From Monocercomonoides exilis (taxonomy: Eukaryota; Preaxostyla; Oxymonadida; Polymastigidae): 64,000 nt of DNA. The stretch covers positions 744,001-808,000 of the forward strand of contig LSRY02000021.1 of NCBI GenBank assembly GCA_001643675.2, written 5' to 3'. Both the position numbers and the translations under genes were made by a program. The notes beneath the pieces were generated by a model. That model saw only the letters and a list, made by a program, of their open reading frames with translations, was not told the DNA's origin and did not search any database. Shown here in pieces: positions 36,704-48,300 of this stretch (within the stretch, counting starts at the first letter, position 1; each line of letters starts with the position of its first letter).

Positions 36704-39522
36704 ATGCGAACAGCAGTTCATAGGTGGAGAAGAAATGAAGACCCAGATGGGCTATATAATGAAAAGAATTTATATTATGTGAATGATTCATATTCTCAAC
36801 CTTTTTATGCTTTTCCTCCACCATCGTACCGACCCAGACGTCAGAGGCCTCGACAGCAGGCAAAATCAATAGGGATGCGTTTAATGGTTTGATGCAATAT
36901 GTTTTTTTAAAAATAGAATATTTGTATCTTCAACTTTTTTTTGAAAGGAAAAACAAGGATTTAAAGGTGGATCCATTGGAAAGCGTCGGAACACAACAAG
37001 CTCCTATACTCTTGAAACGCAAGCTTCTCATCCATTTTCTTTGTTGTCGGCTGCATCTGTTTCCAGTTCATTTTTCCAAAACAATTCAAGAAACGAACGT
37101 GCACCTGCAGATCCACTTGCAGCTCTCCAGGGAGCGCATTACGCTGGTGACACAACAGGTCTTGGATTCGTTGAGCAAAAACCACAGCGAACTGCAGAAA
37201 CAATTGAACTCGAAACGACAGTTGACATATCCAGAGCCATTCGATTAGAAGATTTACGCTTCAAGCTCCAAAAGGAGGGGGATGACTATCCAACAAGTTT
37301 TGCAAAATCTTGGGTCATTACAGATGAAGTGTGCCTTTTTTAACAAAAAAATTAAAAAAACATTATATATGCAAATTTATAAAATTTGAAACATTATTCA
37401 TTAACTGATAAAGAATCGTCCAGTTGTGAATGCAGAGACATATGGAGATCCACAGTTGGTGAAAAGATTATTTGATCTCAAGAGTGCGTTTGATGATGTC
37501 CCTCCGCCAGATTTCATCACAGCGAGAAATAGTGCTAACCCTTATGAGCGGATTGGGCGTGCAATATTTCAAAACAGAGCAGCCATGAAGATGGCTAATA
37601 TGGACTCATTGTTCGACATCATCAACGAGGCACGGCGCAAAATGGCATTTGCCTCGCCAAGCATCTCTCTTTCGACAGAATTGACACAATCACAAAGCTC
37701 TTTTTCCACCCAGCTGCCTCTGCGGTTTGCGGATATTTGTGCAGGCCCAGGGGGTTTCAGTGAATATATCTGCTGGCGGCAGAGAGGTGATGTCTTGGGC
37801 TTCGGCTTTACGCTGATTGGGGAGTGCGATTTTCAGCTGTCGAAGTTCTCACCCGAAGCACCACATCACAATTTCCACCCGATTTACGGTGTTCACAACG
37901 ATGGAGATATCACAAAAGAAGGGAACATTCGCTCATTTGAAGAAGAAGTCATGCGGCAGACAGATGGAGAAGGTGTTGATTTAGTGACAGGCGATGGAGG
38001 ATTCTCCGTTGATGGTGAGTTCAACCAGCAGGAGATGCTGATGCGTCAGCTTGTTCTGTGCCAGTTTCTGACAGCTCTGTCGGTGCTTCGTGATGGCGGC
38101 TGGTTTATGTGCAAAATATTTGATGTGTTCACAGATTTCACTGTGGAGCTGCTTTATTTGTGCTGCGCATGCTGCTTTGAGCAGATGTGGATTGTCAAGC
38201 CACTCACATCGCGACCTGCTAACTCAGAAAGATATGTTCTCTGCTCAGGGTTCAAAAAAAGCAGAGCGCGTGGAAAGAATGAAGGGACGAGAATGAATAA
38301 TGATGGAGAGACATTTGTCAGCATAATTGAGTATTTGCATTACGTAAATAACAGAATGAACGAAGGGGCAAAGACAGCTAACCTAAAAGAAAAAGAGGTT
38401 ATTCACATTTTGCCTGTCCACTCTCCTGACGCCTCACCTGAAGTACTTGCCTCTTCGAACTCCTCTAAGTTTCCCTCTGTTCCCGATTGGTTCAAAAAAT
38501 ACGTGAATCAAACGAATGTGCAGATTGGTATGCTGCAGAAGGAAGCACTGGAGCACATTTTGCACTACATCCGCAACCCTCATCTTGTGTCTGTAGATGC
38601 GAGGCCTATCATTGACACGTGCTACGAACGGTGGAAAATACCAAAGCGGCCTCCGGTCAGGAAAGAAAATGATTGGAGAGGACGAGGCAGAGGCAGAGGA
38701 AGAGGGAGAGGAAGAGGCAATGACAGAGATAGGGACAGAGGAAGATGGAGTGACAGAGACAGGGACAGGGACAGATATAGAGACAGAGATAGAGACAGAG
38801 ATGGATACCACGACTCTTCGTATGGCAGCAGATCGCAAAGTGGATTGAGAGGATATGCCTCAGAGAGAGAGATTGAAAGAGAGCACCAACATCGCAGCAG
38901 TTCTGATTATTCTGGCTATTCTAATTACTCAAGTCATACTGGACATTCTTATCATCAGGGAGACTCAATGCACGACTCACAGAGATTCGGAGGATCCAGT
39001 GAGATGCAGGAGAGGAGAGAGGAGAGAGACGAGAGAGCAAATGAACAAGGAGAAAAATCGAGAGAAGGTCTTGAAAATACGTTCAATTTGAATGAATCGG
39101 ATCAAATGGTCAAAATTAAGCCTTCGATTTATGCACAGGAAAGGCCGAGAAGCGAAGAAGAAATGGAAGAAGAAGAAGAACGGCAAAAAATGGAGAGGAG
39201 AAGGAAAGACGATGATGACGATGATGAAGGTGCAATGATGGATGTTAATGACTGGGATGATGACGAGGCGGATGATGATGCTGAGAAGAATGCAGCTTCA
39301 TCATCATCTTCTTCTTCTTCAAGTCGATCATCACATCACACTTCACATTCATCTTCACTTTTCTCTTCGTCTTCCTCTTCTTCAAAATCATCTGTGCTTG
39401 CCAATCTTCAGGCTCATCCAACACGCATCCAGCAATCTATGCCCACTTCACAAGTGCCTCTGACACTGGCTCAGATTGAAGAAGCGAAAGAGCGAGCAAA
39501 ACGAGCAAGAGGAAGAAGATGA
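36704..39522 (+). CDS. CMTR1: CMTR1-type cap1 mRNA 2'-O-ribose methyltransferase with G-patch
   Basis: Exons: 36704-36886, 36948-37328 and 37414-39522, 890 aa. A G-patch-like motif spans the first intron (KSIGMRLMEKQGFKGGSIGK), as in animal CMTR1. The RrmJ-fold methyltransferase follows: ADICAGPGGFSEYICWRQRG (Asp295), NDGDIT, VTGDGGFSVDGE (catalytic Asp382), QLVLCQFLTALSVLRDGG, FMCKIFDVFT (catalytic Lys422) and the diagnostic KPLTSRPANSERYVLCSG. It methylates the ribose of the first transcribed nucleotide of capped mRNA. The guanylyltransferase-like and WW domains of the animal enzyme are absent. The tail (~620-890) instead carries RG repeats, Arg-Asp alternations like U1-70K and acidic/poly-Ser runs, suggesting RNA or polymerase contacts. 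Confidence 0.93.
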
Positions 39523-40623
39523 GCAAAAATGGATTTAGCACATTTATAACAGTAGAAATAATTTTTGTTCGGATCGAAAAGTTCTGAAAGACAGAATATC
39601 ACAATAATTCTACTATAATAATCGTTTTTAGAATTTATGAACGAGAGAAATATATGGAGGATGTATTAAATGAATGAATGAAACCCAATCAAAGGCAAAA
39701 ATCATAAATCCAAATCTGAAACACAGAAATTTCAGTCTTTTGTGCCTTGACAATGTTTTATTTTTTATTCATTTTTGAACAATCCGCATATTTTTGACTG
39801 CACAATTTTATTTTTGACAATTCACTTTTTCTAAAACTTTAAAAAAAAAAAGAGAGAGAGAAAAGTTATGTCACTCCATTTTTCGTTGTAGCATCTTTTG
39901 AATAAAAATATCAACGCAATTAGTAAATAAAAATTTTAATAAAATGCTATAATAATGTTTAAAAAATAACTGAATGGTTAAAAATTTATGACTAATCAAT
40001 GAAAGAAATAAAACGGTTGATAAAACAATCAAAAGTTATGTTGAATAAAAAAAAGCTAAAAGTTCCAAAATACTTCAAGGAACCCCTGCTTTTCAAATAA
40101 AACGAGAACAAATCTACTTATATCTCTTGAACGAGATATCCAATGATAACATTTAATACTTAAAAATATATAAAAATTTAATAATAATAGTAATAAGTTG
40201 ATGATAACTATGAAAAAAAAAAGAAAGAAAAGAAAGATCAACTTCAAAAAAACATAAATATTTACAAAAGCAAACAAATCAACCACAACGATTAAAAAAA
40301 TCAATAATTGAAAATAAAAGCAAATCACAATTGAGAATTATAATTAGAGATACACCTTGCTTTGAAAATTGGACCAAATGCAAGTTAATACATATATTAA
40401 TATGAATGCATAAACGTATTAATATTTATATGCACAATCTTCGAAGTAAATAACAGCACAAGGCCAGGCAAATCTTTCACTTTGCCTTTGGAGCAACGGC
40501 CTTTCAACTCGCACGTACATCAAAGCAAGCATCTTCGGAGAATTAAATATTCAGTGCAAAAGAAATCATCATACTTATGTTAAATAATCGTTTTTATAAG
40601 ACAACATAAATGGATAAATATGA
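39523..40623. other. Convergent 3' spacer with one GC-richer structured stretch
   Basis: 1.1 kb of AT-rich sequence between convergent stops. It is featureless except for the hairpin-forming region near 40440-40540, listed separately. Confidence 0.55.
40460..40503. ncRNA. Candidate structured RNA (nested hairpin)
   Basis: Within very AT-rich DNA, AAGGCC (40460-40465) can pair with GGCCTT (40498-40503). A perfect 7-bp stem, AGGCAAA with TTTGCCT (40466-40472 and 40481-40487), with an 8-nt loop, lies inside it. A 10-nt bulge lies on the 3' side. Flanks up to ~40540 are also unusually GC-rich. No known RNA family is matched, and the strand is unknown. Confidence 0.25.
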
Positions 40624-43600
40624 CTACGGATTAGGTGTAGCTGACATTGGAGAGGCAAGTGAAGGATTGCCAGCAGGAGAACGAGAAGAACTGTCCTCTG
40701 ATTTTTCATTGGCTTTCCTTCCTTCTTTGCCAACCTCATTCTCATTTACAGAATTTCTGAGCGAATTCACATCAGAATTTGACCTGTTCAAATTCTCTTC
40801 CATTCTTTTTTGTGTCCCCGCACTTGTTCTCTTTTCCTCAGATTCACTCTGAACAGACTCCGATGCGCCAGACTCAACAGGCTTAATACACACACACGAA
40901 GAGTACTGAATATGCGGCTTGCTGTCTTTCGACCTGCTCATACGCACAGCCGAATTGAGGGGTGATTCAGAGGCAGAAGAGTTGATTGATGGCATTGCCG
41001 ATGATGAATGTGCAGACGATGCTGCAGCTACAACTGAAGCCGATGCTGATCCTGATGTTGACCCTGCTGCTGGATGGCTCATCAAACCAGCAGAAGAAGA
41101 AGGAAAAGAGCGAGTTCTGTTTTTCGAGTTTGATCCATTGGCCATTCGAATATCACGCTGATTGTTTGCAGCAGAAGCTGCTGATCCAGCCACAAAATGA
41201 GAGGCAGACGGATAAGACGCAGAAAGCGAAACCTGATTGGATGAAGCAAGTGTCGCAATCTGCTTGCGAAGCTCAGCAATCATTCGATCTTTCGCTTTGT
41301 TGTCTTCAATCAACACTTGTGCCATCACATCATCGCTCTGTGCTTTTGATGCAATAGAGCCATTGGGCATAGTTGATCGCGTGTCTGTTGATGAATTGGT
41401 GTTGAATGATGATGATGATGATGATGTTCCAGCAGAAGATGCTGGAGTAGAAGAAGCGGAAGAAGAAGCAGAATTATTTCGTGAGGTGTGAGTAGCATAT
41501 GCCGTTGACAATGACGAAGGAGGAAGTCTTGAACGACCTGCTGGTGACAGAGATTTTCTGAATCCGGCTTGCCATTTTGACAATGAATCTTGTTGAGCCG
41601 AAGAGATTTCTCTACTTCTTCTTCTTCCAGCTGTCACTTCTCGTTCATCTCCATTTTCATTCTTCCTCTCTTGTTCTTGTTCTTGTTCTTGTTCCTGCTC
41701 TTGTTCATGCTCATGTTCGTGATCTTGCCCTTCTTCCCTTCTTCTTTCCCCAAACTTTGAAATCCCTTCTCTTCGCATCACCGGCTCCTCTCTCTCATCG
41801 CTCTCGCTGTCAAATGCTCCTTCATCCTGCGTCGCTGACTCAATCGCCGCCATCACAAACTCATCCTGGCCCCAACTCTCTGCCATTCGCCTTCTTCTTT
41901 CCAGTCTTCTTCTGCGTTTTTCCATCTTCGGACGTGAAGGAGGGCGTAGAATGCCTGCCATTGCTCCATAGACAGTTGCAGGCGGAACAACATTGTTTGG
42001 AGTCGGCTGGGAATAAGCAGACGAAAAGGGGGCATAATAACCCTGGTAGTATGAGGAATACGGATATGGATAAGCACCTGGATATCCAATTGGAGGAGGT
42101 GGTGGAGGAGGATAAATGGATTGTTGCTGCTGCTGTTGTTGTGCTTGTTGGAAATCATTCGGAGTAATTGTCTGAGGCTGCAGTGGAGTTAATACACCAG
42201 ATTGAGATTTCTGACGAGAATGCCCGCCATTTTTAGTGCTTCTTCTTCTATTTGATGCAGAAGACAAAGGACGTGGTGGGAAAGAAGAAGAAGATGAGGA
42301 GGAGGATGAGGATAAGGAAACGGGCTGAAGATTAGTTGAGAGTGGAGGTAACGTTGCCTGCACAGTTGCTTGTGCTGGCGTGTTTATTGCTGCCGAGTTA
42401 ATTTGAGAAATAGAAGGATAGCCAGATGACCATATCAAATGTGCTTGATCAGCAGAAGGCAAGCCAACAGGCACAGGCGAAGCTGAAGGGATTGGATGAA
42501 ACGGAGAGAAACGAGGATTCGCCTGGAGATCAATCGAAGACGAAGGACGAGATATGATTGGAGTCACTGACTGGTCAATCACACTCGGTGGAATTGTCGA
42601 ATGCGGCCTGTTCACATCTGGATTGGCTGTCACGAGCGTTGAAGCCTTTGGAATCACAGCTGATTTTGCTGATGCCAACGAAGACGATGAAGATACTGAA
42701 TGCAAGTTGGCATCGCCGTTCGCTGCGAGTCTGCGGTCAACGCTGTTACCCTCAGCTGCATCACCCACTGCTTCTCCTTCGCAGAATGTGCTTCGACTGC
42801 GGCATTCGCGATAAGGATCGCAACTGGAGCAGCTTCGAGAGACATCTTCATCCTCATCTGCACGCTGGCTTTCAGGATAGCTCATAACGCTGTCGCATCG
42901 TTCGCTTCGTTCCTCCAGGGAGTTGCACAAAAGACGCTTCATTCCTTGCTGGATGAAGTCGACATCACGACGCAATGCGTCAAACTCTCCGCTGATTGCA
43001 GATCTCCAAGTGTAAATGTCCTTCATCACATGTGCTTCCACATCCTACAAAAATGATCAAAAACCAAATATTTATATTTAAAAAAATATTTAAAAACGAA
43101 TTTTTAAATATATTAAATTTCAAATGAAATTAAACGTACCGGAACAGCTCCGTGATCCAATTCATTGTTTTCTGTTTTGGGCTTTCGACTTCTCACCACA
43201 CGCCCAGGAATCCCCACAACTGTGCAATCGTCATCGACATCTTTCAACACAACAGAGCCTGCACCAACTCTCACTCTGTTACCGATTGTGATGGGTCCCA
43301 AAATTTTTGCTCCATTGCCCACAACCACGTGTGATCCCAATGTTGGATGACGTTTTTGACCTTTTGTTCCTTTTCCCGTTCCTATTGTTAAAAAAATAAA
43401 AAATATCGCAATAATCCAATAAAATATTTACGAGTAAACCTCCTAATGTTACCCCTTGATATATGATGCAATTTTCACCAACTTCTACAGTTTCTCCGAT
43501 AACAACTCCACAACCATGATCAATAATTAGTCCTTTTCCTAAAATGCAACAATGCATACAGTTAATCATAAATATCAAAAGTTTTCTTTACAACAAACCC

Positions 43601-43995
43601 AATCGAGCTCCTGGATGTATATCAACACCAGTTAGAAATCTTCCTAAATATGAAATTATTCTTGGTAAATATGGAACTTTCCATTTGTGTAAAATATGAG
43701 CAACTCGATAAATCATAATAGCATGTAACCCAGGCCTAATATTTATGCAAAAATTTTCACATAGAAAAATATTTTATTTTCAAGGAAAATAATCCACAAA
43801 CATGCAAAGTAGCGCTTCAATATACGAAGATGTTGCTGGATCATAATCAAATATTGCTTTTAAATCTGATGGCAGAAATCTCTGATAAATTTTATTGAAA
43901 ATTAATTTTTCCGATTCGCGAAAAATTCCAATAAGCACACTAATTGATATAGGAAGCATGCGGCTATTAAAACGAATATCACCCCAAAGAAGCAT
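40624..43995 (-). CDS. cysE-like: Serine O-acetyltransferase (CysE type) with ~780-residue Ser-rich C-terminal extension
   Basis: Minus-strand exons: 43802-43995, 43599-43735, 43440-43538, 43140-43381 and 40624-43044, about 1,030 aa, stop TAG. The enzyme part carries [62 protein letters not shown] and RHPTLG, followed by hexapeptide repeats ([13 protein letters not shown]) and VVGIPGRVV. This is a left-handed beta-helix acetyltransferase making O-acetylserine for cysteine synthesis, with both active-site His motifs (DHG, RHP). The N-terminal helical domain is short. The frame upstream of the chosen ATG resembles family sequence (HSITFASM) but meets a TAA, so an exon may be missing or the gene truncated. 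After the enzyme, the last exon encodes a short helix and then Ser/Pro/Gln-rich sequence with a Glu-Gln-rich stretch. It ends without a recognisable domain. Confidence 0.85.
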
Positions 43996-45363
43996 TGAGG
44001 CAAAAGTAATAGAGTGTGGTAATTAAATGACAAGTGCGAAGACATGCTAGCAATGTCCATTTTACACAATTGATTTGAAAAATGAATGATCATAACCATA
44101 AGCATAGAGATTTAATGTCTGGAAAAACAAAAAATCCTGCCGGAGAAAAACATAGTGAATTATAAGAAAACATTCAAGAAGCAATGCTATTTTATGAATA
44201 AAATAGACATCGACCATTCGATTTATATAGCTTCTAAATGGCGCATCGAATGAAAAACTGTAAAATATTACCGAAAGGCCATGATCGAAACCATTTTAAT
44301 ATTAATTTTTTCTGGTTTCTCCGTTATAAACATGTTCTCAATAACTCCTTTTCTATTTCTTTTTGGTCAACATTATCAACTAACACTTTCTAGTAATGAA
44401 CTTAACATTGAAAATGCGAAATAAGGCATTTTGTCAAATAACAAAATTAGATCATTGATAATTTGTACATCCATTGAACATTCATGGTATTTGAATGAAC
44501 GACACATATGCATGGGGAAATAAATAAGCAAGAATGATGAACATGAAAATGCACGTTCATATATATATAATTTGAATAGATAAAAACAGATAACACAATA
44601 ACAAAACCATGTCAGAAAACACTACAGAAAACAATTTTCATCTTGTTATTTGCAAAAACACTCCCAACGTTAATGTGGAACAATTCAATCAAAGTAATTA
44701 AAAGAAAAATTTGAGCGTTGAGTGGGGGGAAAAAATCAAATCAATAAAACATAAAGCATGATAACAAGATAATAATCAATCAAAATAAATGAATATGATG
44801 AAACAGCAACAAAAAATAAATACATTTATTCGATCTCAAAATCTTTGAAGGTTATTCTTAAAGCGATAAAATACAAAAACAAACAAACAAATAGATAAAC
44901 AGGTAAACAAAGAAGAAAATATAACATTGAAATTATGGCTCATTTAAATGGAGAACAATAAAAAGCATTTCAAATATGAAGATTGATGAACTTACGAAAA
45001 TTTGTCTGATTGCACAGAAAAATTGAATATTGCACAGAAAGAAGAATAAAATATATTGAATAAAATATAATAATAATAATAAATAAATAAATAAATGATC
45101 ATTTCATGCAACAAATCAGCAGAGTCTTTCAAACAATTCAAAAGCGATTGTCAGAACACAAAAAAAAAAAATGCAATTAACAGCTTTTTGTTTCTTTTCT
45201 GTTAACATCAAATTGATTGTTAAAGGTTTTTAAGTTCTATTTCTTTTCTTTTCTTTTCTTTTCTTTTCTTTTCTTTCTCTTGGAACAAAAAAAATATCTT
45301 TGAGCATTTTTTTATTTACTTTTATTTCCATCTTCTTCACAACCATTTAACATCCTTGCACTT
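43996..45363. other. AT-rich spacer with microsatellite
   Basis: 1.4 kb of AT-rich sequence holding no recognisable gene apart from possible missing 5' exons of the acetyltransferase near 43996-44100. A (TTTTC)n tract is listed separately. Confidence 0.55.
45241..45285 (+). repeat. (TTTTC)n microsatellite
   Basis: About eight tandem TTTTC/TTCTT units just downstream of the phosphatase gene. Confidence 0.9.
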
Positions 45364-48300
45364 TCATTCAAAAACAATCATTTTTCTTTTGCTTTCTTGT
45401 TGCTCTTCGTTTCCTTCCTCCTCTTCCTCTTCTTCTTCGTTTTCTTCCTCTTCTTCTTCGGTAGCTCTTTCATTTTCTCCTTCTTCATCTTCACCTTCTT
45501 CACCTTCAACCTCCTCAACTTCTTCCACAACAACTTCTTCATCATTTTCGTTCTCTATTCGATTTTCGTTTTCGTTCTCTTCATATTCTTCTTCCTCCTC
45601 TTCTTCCTCTTCTTCTTTTCTATCAAAATCATTCTTCGACAAAGCATTTTCATCATCATCTTCTTCTTCCTCCTCTTCCTCCTCTTTCTCTTCCTCTTCC
45701 TCCTCTCCTTCTCCTCCTTCTCCTTCATACATATAGAATTCCTCATCATAATCCTCATATCCTTCAAACCTCAAATCTCCGTACTTCGGATGATACCCCG
45801 CCATCACATCACACACAGAGCAATCCAACTTCAATTTCTTAATCCATTTTTTAATCTTCTTCCTCTCCTTCTCTTCTTCCCTTCTCCTTCTCTCTCTGCT
45901 TTCGCTCATTTCTGCCTCATACTCCCTCTGCAGAATCGCTCTTCTTCGATTCCCTTCTTCTTCCTCCAGCTTCAGCTGCTCCGCCCTCTCCAGCTCCCTC
46001 ACCATCATCCGCCCGGCATTCTTTTCTCGTTCTCTTTCCAGTCTTTCTGCTCTTTCGGCTATCTCGTTTCTTATTATTTCTCTTACTCTTTCTCTTTCTC
46101 GTTCTTCACTTTCTTCTTCTCTTTTTTCCGCTCCTCCTTCTCCTTCTTCCCCTTCTCTTTCTCTTTCTCTTTCTCTTTCTCCTTTTTCTCTTTCTCTTTC
46201 TCTCTCTTTCCTTCTTTCTTCTTTTATCCTTTTCATCTCTTCTGATGTGCTCGGAACAAAATGCAGTTGACGAGGCGGTGTGTTGATGGGCAATCGAGTT
46301 ATCTGCCAAATCTTCAAGGGAAGGGGAATATAAAGTGAGAATGAAGAAGAGGAAGAAGAGGAAGAAGAAGAGAAGGAGGAGGAAGAAGAAGAAGAAGAGA
46401 AAGAAGAGAAAGAAGAAGAAACAGGTTTCAATGTGTATTGAATGGGGGTAGATGCAGGTGTGATGGCTGTTGGAGAGGAGGTGTGAATGTTCTGCTTCAA
46501 TGAAGAAGAAGAAGAAGAAGAAGAAGATCGAATTGAAAACGGAGAAATTTTGCTTTCATTCATCGGAGAAATCTGAAGAGGAGAAGATGCAGTTGAAGAT
46601 AGAGGAGAAAAAGAAGGGGAAGGGGAAGGGGAAGGGGAAGAAGAGAAAGAGGAAGGAAGAGGAGAAAGAGAAGAAGAAGAAGAAGAATGGTTGTTAACAT
46701 TTCCTTCATAAGGAGCAACAAATGACAAAGCAGAAGAAAATGATTCTGAAGAAGGCGAAATGGAAGCAGGGCAAAGAAAAGAAGCTGAATCTGATGGAGA
46801 TTCAGACAACATACTCAATTTATCTGCTTCTTCTCTTTCTCTTTCTCTTTCAGTTTCTTTCTCTTTCTCTTTTTCTTTTTCTTTTTCATTCCCTTTTTCC
46901 TTTTCAACTTCTCTTTCTCGTTCTCTCTCCTTCCTCCTCTCCTCCTTCCACCTCCTCCTCATTTCCTTCCTCTTCTCCCTCTCTTCTTTTCTCCTCTCCC
47001 TCTCCTCCATCCTCTCCCTCCTCACCTTCCTCCTCAGCCACTTCTGCACCATATACGCTCTTTCTTCCTTCACCGTCTCCTCAAACTTCACCAGCTGCAG
47101 CATAAACCCGTCGTTCGGCCGAATCTGCGGCCGTTCTGCTTTCACAGCAGCGATGATGTCGTTGAGGGTGAGGAGGAGGGGGCAGGTGCAGGCTGTGAGG
47201 AGAGAGAGCATGGAGGAGAAGGAGGTGAGCGTGGGGAGAGGAGGAGGAGAAGGAGAAGGAGAAGGAGAAGAAGAAGAAGAAGAAGAAGAAGAAGGAAGAG
47301 AAGAAAGATGATGATGATGATTATGATTGGAATGATTGTGATGTCTGTGTGTGTGATGATGGATATGATGATTGGCAAGTTGAAGAGAAGAAGAAGGGGA
47401 AGGAGATGGGGAAGAAGAAGGAGAGAGGGAGGGAGAAGAAGAAGGGAAAGGAGATTGAGCTTGAGATTGAGATGGAGAGGGAGAAGAATAGGAAGTAGAA
47501 GAAGAGGAGGAGGAGGAGGAAGAAGAAGAAGAAAGAGGAGAAGAAAAACGAGGTGTGAAAGAAGCTGGAGCATTTGATTGAGAACACACAGAAGGAGATT
47601 GGATGGAAGGGGAAGGGGAAAGGGAAGGGGAAGGGGAAGGAGAAGGAGAAGCTATTTGAGGGAAAGAGAGGCTGAGAAGAGGAGAAAGATTGAGATGGAG
47701 CAATGCTAATTCGTGGCTTGAGTAGGAAGGAGGAATGAAGAAAGAGGAGGAGGAAGAGGAAGAGGAAGAGGAAGAGGAAGAGGAAGAGGAAGAGGAAGAG
47801 GAAGAGGAAGAAGAAGAAGAAGAAGAAGAAGAAGAAGAAGAAGAAGAAGAAGGAAGAGGAGGAGGAGAAAGAGAAGGAGAAGGAGAAAATGATTGAGAAG
47901 GAGATTGAGAAGCAAAATCTGCAATCACTTGTGGATTGTTGACAACCAATGAAACCATTTCATCCAGCAATTGTTGTGTCAATTTGACAGAGTTAAACAG
48001 CTGCTCAGCTTTCACTTTGCCATCTTCTTCGTCTTCTTCTTCTTCTTCTCTTTCTCCTTTAAATTCTCCTTCTTTTCCATTCTCTTTTTCTCCTTTTCTT
48101 TTTTCTCTCATTTCCTTCTCTCCCTTCTCCTTCTCCTTCTCCCTTTTCTCCTTCTCTTCCTCCTTCTTCTCCTCTTCCTCCTCCTCCACACACACGATAT
48201 GCGCCTCGTGTGCAGTGAGGTTGAATCTGTAGAGGATGAATGCGACGGCCACAGCTGTTGAGCGGGAGATGCCCATTTGGCAGTGGACAAGCACACGGGG

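Noticed and set aside
40440-40545. U5 snRNA (an AAATCTTTC string and a downstream GGAGCAAC recall U5)
   Set aside because: The invariant U5 loop GCCTTTTAC is absent and the pairing partner of the expected stem is missing. It was kept only as an unclassified structured-RNA candidate.
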